From the NCBI RefSeq assembly GCF_022601675.1, contig NZ_JAKVIL010000004.1:248001-312000 (forward strand): a DNA stretch of 64,000 nucleotides, in the 5' to 3' direction. The DNA is from Ancylobacter gelatini. GTDB taxonomy: Bacteria > Pseudomonadota > Alphaproteobacteria > Rhizobiales > Xanthobacteraceae. Each line of letters starts with the position of its first letter. Positions within the stretch are counted from its first letter, which is position 1. Below the pieces are notes generated by a model. That model saw only the letters and a program-made list of their open reading frames with translations. It did no database searches and had not been told where the DNA came from. Position numbers and translations under genes: made by a program. This document shows positions 60,129 to 64,000 of the stretch, piece after piece.

Positions 60129-61331
60129 ATGATGGCAGGACAACCTAAAGACGCCGAAAACCACGCTTTTGCCGTGGAGACACGGATCGTCAATGGCGGG
60201 CGCGACCCGCAGCGCTTTGACGGCTTCGTGAACACCCCGATCGTGCGCGGCTCCACAGTTCTTTCGCCCACGGTCGCCGATCTCGAGGCACATACCGGGC
60301 GCTACACTTATGGCCGGCGGGGCAATCCGTCGGTGGAAGCGCTGGAACAGGCGCTCACCGACCTCGAAGGCAGCGCCGGCGTGGTGCTGACACCCTCCGG
60401 CCTGTCGGCGATCAGCGTCGCCCTGCTGGCGGTGCTGGAGGCCGGCGATCATCTTTTGATGGTGGACACCGCGTACCAGCCCACGCGCCGCGTGTGCGAC
60501 GCCGTGCTCCGGCGCTACGGGATCGAGACGACCTATTACGATCCGCTGGCCGGAGCGGGCATCGAGGCGCTGATCCGGCCCAACACCCGCGCCATCTTCA
60601 TGGAATCGCCGGGCTCGCAATCCTTTGAAATGCAGGACATTCCGGCCATCGTCGAGGTCGCCCGCCGGCATTCCATCACCACGCTGATGGACAACACCTG
60701 GGCGACGCCACTGTTCTTCCGCCCGCACGATCTTGGGGTCGATGTCGCGATCCAGGCCGGCACCAAATATCTCGGCGGCCATTCCGACCTCAATATCGGC
60801 ACGATCTCGGCCACCGATCCCTGCTTCCGCAAGATCAAGCTCACCCATGGCGATCTCGGCATCACAGTGGCGCCGGAAGATGCATTTCTGGCGACGCGCG
60901 GGCTGCGCACCATGGCGGTGCGTCTCGTCCATCATCAGGCATCGGCGCTGAGGGTGGCGCAGTGGCTCGCCGCGCGCCCCGAAGTGCTGCGCGTCCTTCA
61001 TCCCGCGCTGCCGGACCATCCCGGCCACGCGATCTGGCGCCGCGACTTCAAGGGCGCGTCGGGCCTGTTCAGCATCATCCTCAAGCCGGTGCCGAAGGCG
61101 GCTGTGGACGCCTTCCTCGACAGCCTGCGGCTGTTCGGGCTCGGCTATAGCTGGGGCGGGTTCGAGAGCCTTGCCATTCCCTTCGACTGCTCGACCTACC
61201 GCACCGCCACGCGCTGGCAGCCCGGTGGCCCGGCGGTTCGGCTGCATATCGGGCTGGAGAATGTCGACGACCTGATCGAGGACCTCGCACAGGGGCTGGA
61301 GCGACTGGGGCGCGTGGGTTCGGGCCGCTAA
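60129..61331 (+). CDS. metC: Cystathionine beta-lyase
   Basis: PLP enzyme of the Cys/Met metabolism family that splits cystathionine to homocysteine, pyruvate and ammonia. 400 aa. YTYGRRGNPSVEALEQAL near residue 60, the PLP-ring residues VLTPSGLSAI near 88, MDNTWATPLFF near 189 and the PLP lysine in AGTKYLGGHSDLNIG (about residue 216) are intact; YSWGGFESL near 341 is typical of MetC. Two consecutive ATG codons (60129, 60132) are possible starts. It is divergent from aapJ, and its stop codon overlaps that of the convergent next gene. Confidence 0.95.
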   Translation: MMAGQPKDAENHAFAVETRIVNGGRDPQRFDGFVNTPIVRGSTVLSPTVADLEAHTGRYTYGRRGNPSVEALEQALTDLEGSAGVVLTPSGLSAISVALLAVLEAGDHLLMVDTAYQPTRRVCDAVLRRYGIETTYYDPLAGAGIEALIRPNTRAIFMESPGSQSFEMQDIPAIVEVARRHSITTLMDNTWATPLFFRPHDLGVDVAIQAGTKYLGGHSDLNIGTISATDPCFRKIKLTHGDLGITVAPEDAFLATRGLRTMAVRLVHHQASALRVAQWLAARPEVLRVLHPALPDHPGHAIWRRDFKGASGLFSIILKPVPKAAVDAFLDSLRLFGLGYSWGGFESLAIPFDCSTYRTATRWQPGGPAVRLHIGLENVDDLIEDLAQGLERLGRVGSGR

Positions 61332-63106
61332 TTCGCCCGACGATATAGCGAGATGCGCACCCGGCGGCCTTCATTGTAGTCATAGCCGGGAATGTCGGCG
61401 CCGCGATCGACACGCAGGCCCAGCGCTTCGGCGCGGCGCACGAAACGCATCTCCTGCCGCCGCTCCACGAACACCGCGCGGCAGCCGCCCTCCTGCAGGA
61501 AATCGGCCGCGGCCGCCCCGTCCAGGAAACGCACCGGCACCGCACCCGGCGCCAGCAGCATCAGGCTCGGCTCGTTGAAGCCGGCGCTGCCGATCGCGAT
61601 CGGCTGGCCAGCGCGCGCGCAGGCTTCCGCGCTGGCGGCTTCGGCGAGCCGCGGCGAGACCCAGATGCTCTGAAGGTTTGGCACGATGAGTTGCATCACC
61701 CCGAAGCCGGACACCAGCATGCCGGCCACCGCGAGCAGGGTCGCCTTCTCCACGCCGTAATCGCGCACCGACCCGGCGGCGATCACCAGTGCGAAGAAGC
61801 CGAGCAGCAGCAGCGGCCAGGACAGCACGCTGGTGGTGCGGTCGAAGATCGCCAGTCCGAGCAGCGCCAGCACCGCTATCAGTGCGCCGATCACCGGCCA
61901 CAGCCACAGCAGTCGCACCAGCCGCGTATTGGCAAGCGCCAGCGCCCCGCGCTCGACCGCCAGCGCGATCAGGATCGCGATGGCCGGAAAGGTCGGCAGC
62001 ACGAAACCGGGGATCTTGGTCGGGTAAAACTCCAACACCAGCCAGACCGGCAGCACCCAGGCCAGCAGGCAGCGCACCGAGCGCAGCCGTCGTGCCTTCC
62101 ACAGGATCGGCAGAGTGAGGGCCGCCAGCGGCGCCGCCGGCCAGAACAGGCCCCAGAACATCAGGAGATAGGCGCCGGGCAGCGCGGTGAAGCCGGGAAA
62201 GAACGGCGCCACCCGTCCGATCAGCAGCCTCTCCGCGGTTTCAGCGGCGCTCTCCGTGCCGGTCCAGTGGCGCAGGACGAACCAGTTCGCCACCAGCAGC
62301 AGGCAGACCGCGAGGCCATGGAACGGCGCCAGCGGACGCAGCAGCCGGACCGAGCGGTCCGCCGCCGCCAGCGCCACCAGCGGCACGGCGACATAGAGCG
62401 GTGCCAGCACCCCCTTGGCCATCAACGCCGCGCACAGGCCGCCCCAGAAGATGGCGGCGAGCTTCACGTCGATCGCGGCCGGCAGCGGCGGGCGTCCGAC
62501 ATTTTCCCCGCCGCGGCCGACATAGACGCGGGCGAAGGCTCCCATCATCGCCGCCACCGCCGCCACCAGCACCGCATCCGGCACGGCGAGCCGCGCGGCG
62601 ATGCCGATCGCGGCGCTGGAAGCGAGCAGGGTCGCCGCCAGCAGCGCGGCACGGCGGCGCACAAAGGCAAGTGCTGCCCAGAATGTAAGCAGCACGGCAC
62701 CGATTCCCGCGGCCAGCGAGGGAAGCCGGTACAAGGCGATGGTGTGAACCGCGCCCTCGCCTGCCACCACCTCGCCGAGCGCGACCACGCCGGCCTGCAG
62801 CCAGTAGAAGCCGAACGGCCGGGTATGACGCGCCTCCACCCCGATGCGCGTATCGGTGAGGCTGCCGCCCTCGACCATCTGCCGCGAAATCTGTGCCGTG
62901 CGCGCCTCGTCACGGTCGACGACGGGAATCGCGAACAGGCCGGGCAGGAAGGCGATGAGCGAGAGGCCGACAAGGAACAGGCAGGCCCGCAGATTGCTCC
63001 GGGAGCAGGCATCGAACAGCGCCAGAATGCGTTCCGCCGCCCGCAGCCGGCCGGGCGCGGCCAGCGGCGAGCCGGGCTTCTTGTGGGTTCCTGTTCGCGA
63101 GATCAT
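61328..63106 (-). CDS. ArnT-like glycosyltransferase (GT83/GT39 membrane family)
   Basis: Integral membrane sugar transferase of 592 aa using a polyprenyl-phosphate sugar. About 11 to 13 membrane segments fill residues 40-450. The first periplasmic loop starts with VVDRDEARTAQISRQMVE (catalytic-type Asp-Glu pair, 64-69), as in ArnT and other GT-C enzymes, and RPFGFYWLQAGVV follows; a soluble C-terminal domain covers about 470-592. ArnT itself adds aminoarabinose to lipid A, but acceptor and sugar here are unknown. Its TAG stop and the metC TAA overlap in CTAA, so the genes converge with no gap. Confidence 0.88.
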   Translation of the reverse strand: MISRTGTHKKPGSPLAAPGRLRAAERILALFDACSRSNLRACLFLVGLSLIAFLPGLFAIPVVDRDEARTAQISRQMVEGGSLTDTRIGVEARHTRPFGFYWLQAGVVALGEVVAGEGAVHTIALYRLPSLAAGIGAVLLTFWAALAFVRRRAALLAATLLASSAAIGIAARLAVPDAVLVAAVAAMMGAFARVYVGRGGENVGRPPLPAAIDVKLAAIFWGGLCAALMAKGVLAPLYVAVPLVALAAADRSVRLLRPLAPFHGLAVCLLLVANWFVLRHWTGTESAAETAERLLIGRVAPFFPGFTALPGAYLLMFWGLFWPAAPLAALTLPILWKARRLRSVRCLLAWVLPVWLVLEFYPTKIPGFVLPTFPAIAILIALAVERGALALANTRLVRLLWLWPVIGALIAVLALLGLAIFDRTTSVLSWPLLLLGFFALVIAAGSVRDYGVEKATLLAVAGMLVSGFGVMQLIVPNLQSIWVSPRLAEAASAEACARAGQPIAIGSAGFNEPSLMLLAPGAVPVRFLDGAAAADFLQEGGCRAVFVERRQEMRFVRRAEALGLRVDRGADIPGYDYNEGRRVRISLYRRAN

Positions 63107-63196
63107 TGCGGCCGCCCTTTCGAAAGCGGGCGGAACATACCAGATGCGCCGCGCGCGGAAAGCGCGACACGCGCTAATGGAAGCAGCAGGGCTGCG

Positions 63197-64000
63197 CTAT
63201 TCGGCCACCTGCTGGACCGCCGCGCCACCCGTGGCCCGCTCGGCCCTCCAATTACGGATGAAACCGGGCACGCGCACCGCCGGCATGGCCTGAGAGTACA
63301 GATAGCCCTGGCCATGGTCGCAGCCATTCGTACGCAGAAAGGCCGCCTGCGCCTCGTTCTCGACCCCCTCCGCCACGGTCTGAATACCGAGGCTCTGCCC
63401 GAGATTGATCACCGCGCGCACGATCGCGGCGTCGTCAATGTCGTGCTCGATGTCGTGAACGAAGGAGCGGTCGATCTTGATGCGATCGACAGGGAATTGC
63501 TTGAGATGGGTCAGCGAGGCGTAGCCGGTGCCGAAATCGTCGAGATCGATCCGGACCCCGGCAGCGTTCAACGCACGCAGACTCTGGCGCACCACCTCGT
63601 TGCCGCGGCCGAGAAACACTGTCTCGGTGACCTCGACGGTAAGTCGCTCGGGAGGCAGTCCGGCAGCGTCCAGCGCGGAGAGCACGCGCTCGGGCAACTC
63701 GCCGCGCGCGAATTCGGCCGAGCTGACATTGATGGCGACATGGCCGAAATCGCATCCCGCCGCCTGCCATGTGGTCATGTCGCGCATCACGGTGTCCAGC
63801 AGGCGCTCGCCTATCACCAGCGCGAGATACGGATCGTCAAAGGCCTGACCGAAGTCCTTCGGCCCGAGCAGTCCCTTGCGGGGATGGCGCCAGCGCAGCA
63901 GCGCTTCGAACCCGACGATGGCGCCGGTGGAGAACGACACCTTCGGCTGGTAGTAGGGCACGAACTCGCCCTTCTTCAGGGCCAGCCGCACGCGCTCGGC
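63197..64000 (-). CDS. EAL-domain cyclic-di-GMP phosphodiesterase, 5' end outside window
   Basis: C-terminal part of a c-di-GMP hydrolysing protein; the frame is open to the right edge. Nearly the whole EAL domain is visible: FVPYYQPKVSFSTG, FEALLRWRHP (catalytic E-A-L as E-A-L-L), INVSS, EVTET, DLDDFGTGYASL, RIKIDRSFV and AEGVE. The Glu, Asn, Asp-Asp and Lys residues needed for Mg2+ binding and catalysis are present, so it should be active. In full-length homologues a sensor and a GGDEF domain often precede; they would lie beyond 64000. The protein ends in an Arg-rich tail. Confidence 0.93.
   Translation of the reverse strand, partial: AERVRLALKKGEFVPYYQPKVSFSTGAIVGFEALLRWRHPRKGLLGPKDFGQAFDDPYLALVIGERLLDTVMRDMTTWQAAGCDFGHVAINVSSAEFARGELPERVLSALDAAGLPPERLTVEVTETVFLGRGNEVVRQSLRALNAAGVRIDLDDFGTGYASLTHLKQFPVDRIKIDRSFVHDIEHDIDDAAIVRAVINLGQSLGIQTVAEGVENEAQAAFLRTNGCDHGQGYLYSQAMPAVRVPGFIRNWRAERATGGAAVQQVAE

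Overview
This 64 kb window is a stretch of a GC-rich alphaproteobacterial chromosome. Two conserved gene neighbourhoods point to the Hyphomicrobiales (Rhizobiales). One is the block yajC-secD-secF-Mth938/NDUFAF3-NDUFAF6 followed by surE-pcm-nlpD, serS, tatABC, scpAB, nagZ, SPOR, argS, dgt and erpA. The other is metC divergent from the general amino acid transporter aapJQMP. An ExoR homologue and a long DUF2497/PopZ protein agree. I would guess a Xanthobacteraceae-like genus (Ancylobacter/Starkeya/Xanthobacter type), but the genus is inference. There is no sign of a plasmid, a prophage or a CRISPR array.

Layout. 1-2.7 kb: the 3' part of an alpha/beta hydrolase, a 58-residue small ORF, tRNA-Asp and an AI-2E-family membrane protein. 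3-8.5 kb: a surface-sugar cluster (manC, kdsD, kdsA, a VanZ-like protein and a phosphomannomutase) making GDP-mannose and Kdo for LPS or exopolysaccharide. 8.5-12.8 kb: an operon joining relatives of two mitochondrial complex I assembly factors to secF, secD and yajC. 13-29 kb: long leftward housekeeping clusters for Tat export, Sec/envelope maintenance, chromosome condensation, peptidoglycan recycling, tRNA charging and dNTP control. 29-34 kb: erpA-mtnN and xth rightward, ilvD-exoR leftward. 34.4-39.3 kb: a small coiled-coil protein, MgtC, and an outer-membrane protein/DUF1254 pair divergent from an AraC-type regulator. 39.3-46 kb: valS, popZ, a TolC-family protein and a second, divergent Pcm-like protein. 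46.1-49.9 kb: tRNA-Cys, an MsbA-like exporter, tRNA-Asn and the scar of a nearly lost integrative element (5' end of a tyrosine integrase fused tail to tail with the 5' end of an MFS gene), then an esterase. 50-55.2 kb: SDR, photolyase and a sulfur/cysteine operon cysK-alaX-sseA. 55.3-61.3 kb: aapJQMP divergent from metC. 61.3-64 kb: an ArnT-like glycosyltransferase and the 3' part of an EAL-domain protein.

Most of the window is ordinary conserved chromosome. The points most worth a second look are the integrase/MFS junction behind tRNA-Asn, a 13-C homopolymer in the kdsD leader, a roughly 70-residue insertion of lower GC in SerS, a 21-bp tandem duplication of the erpA start, a perfect palindrome shared by two back-to-back -35 boxes between metC and aapJ, and the complex I assembly-factor/secDF operon. 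I did not find a convincing new multi-gene defence or biosynthetic system. All identifications come from reading motifs and gene order by eye; no database search was run.
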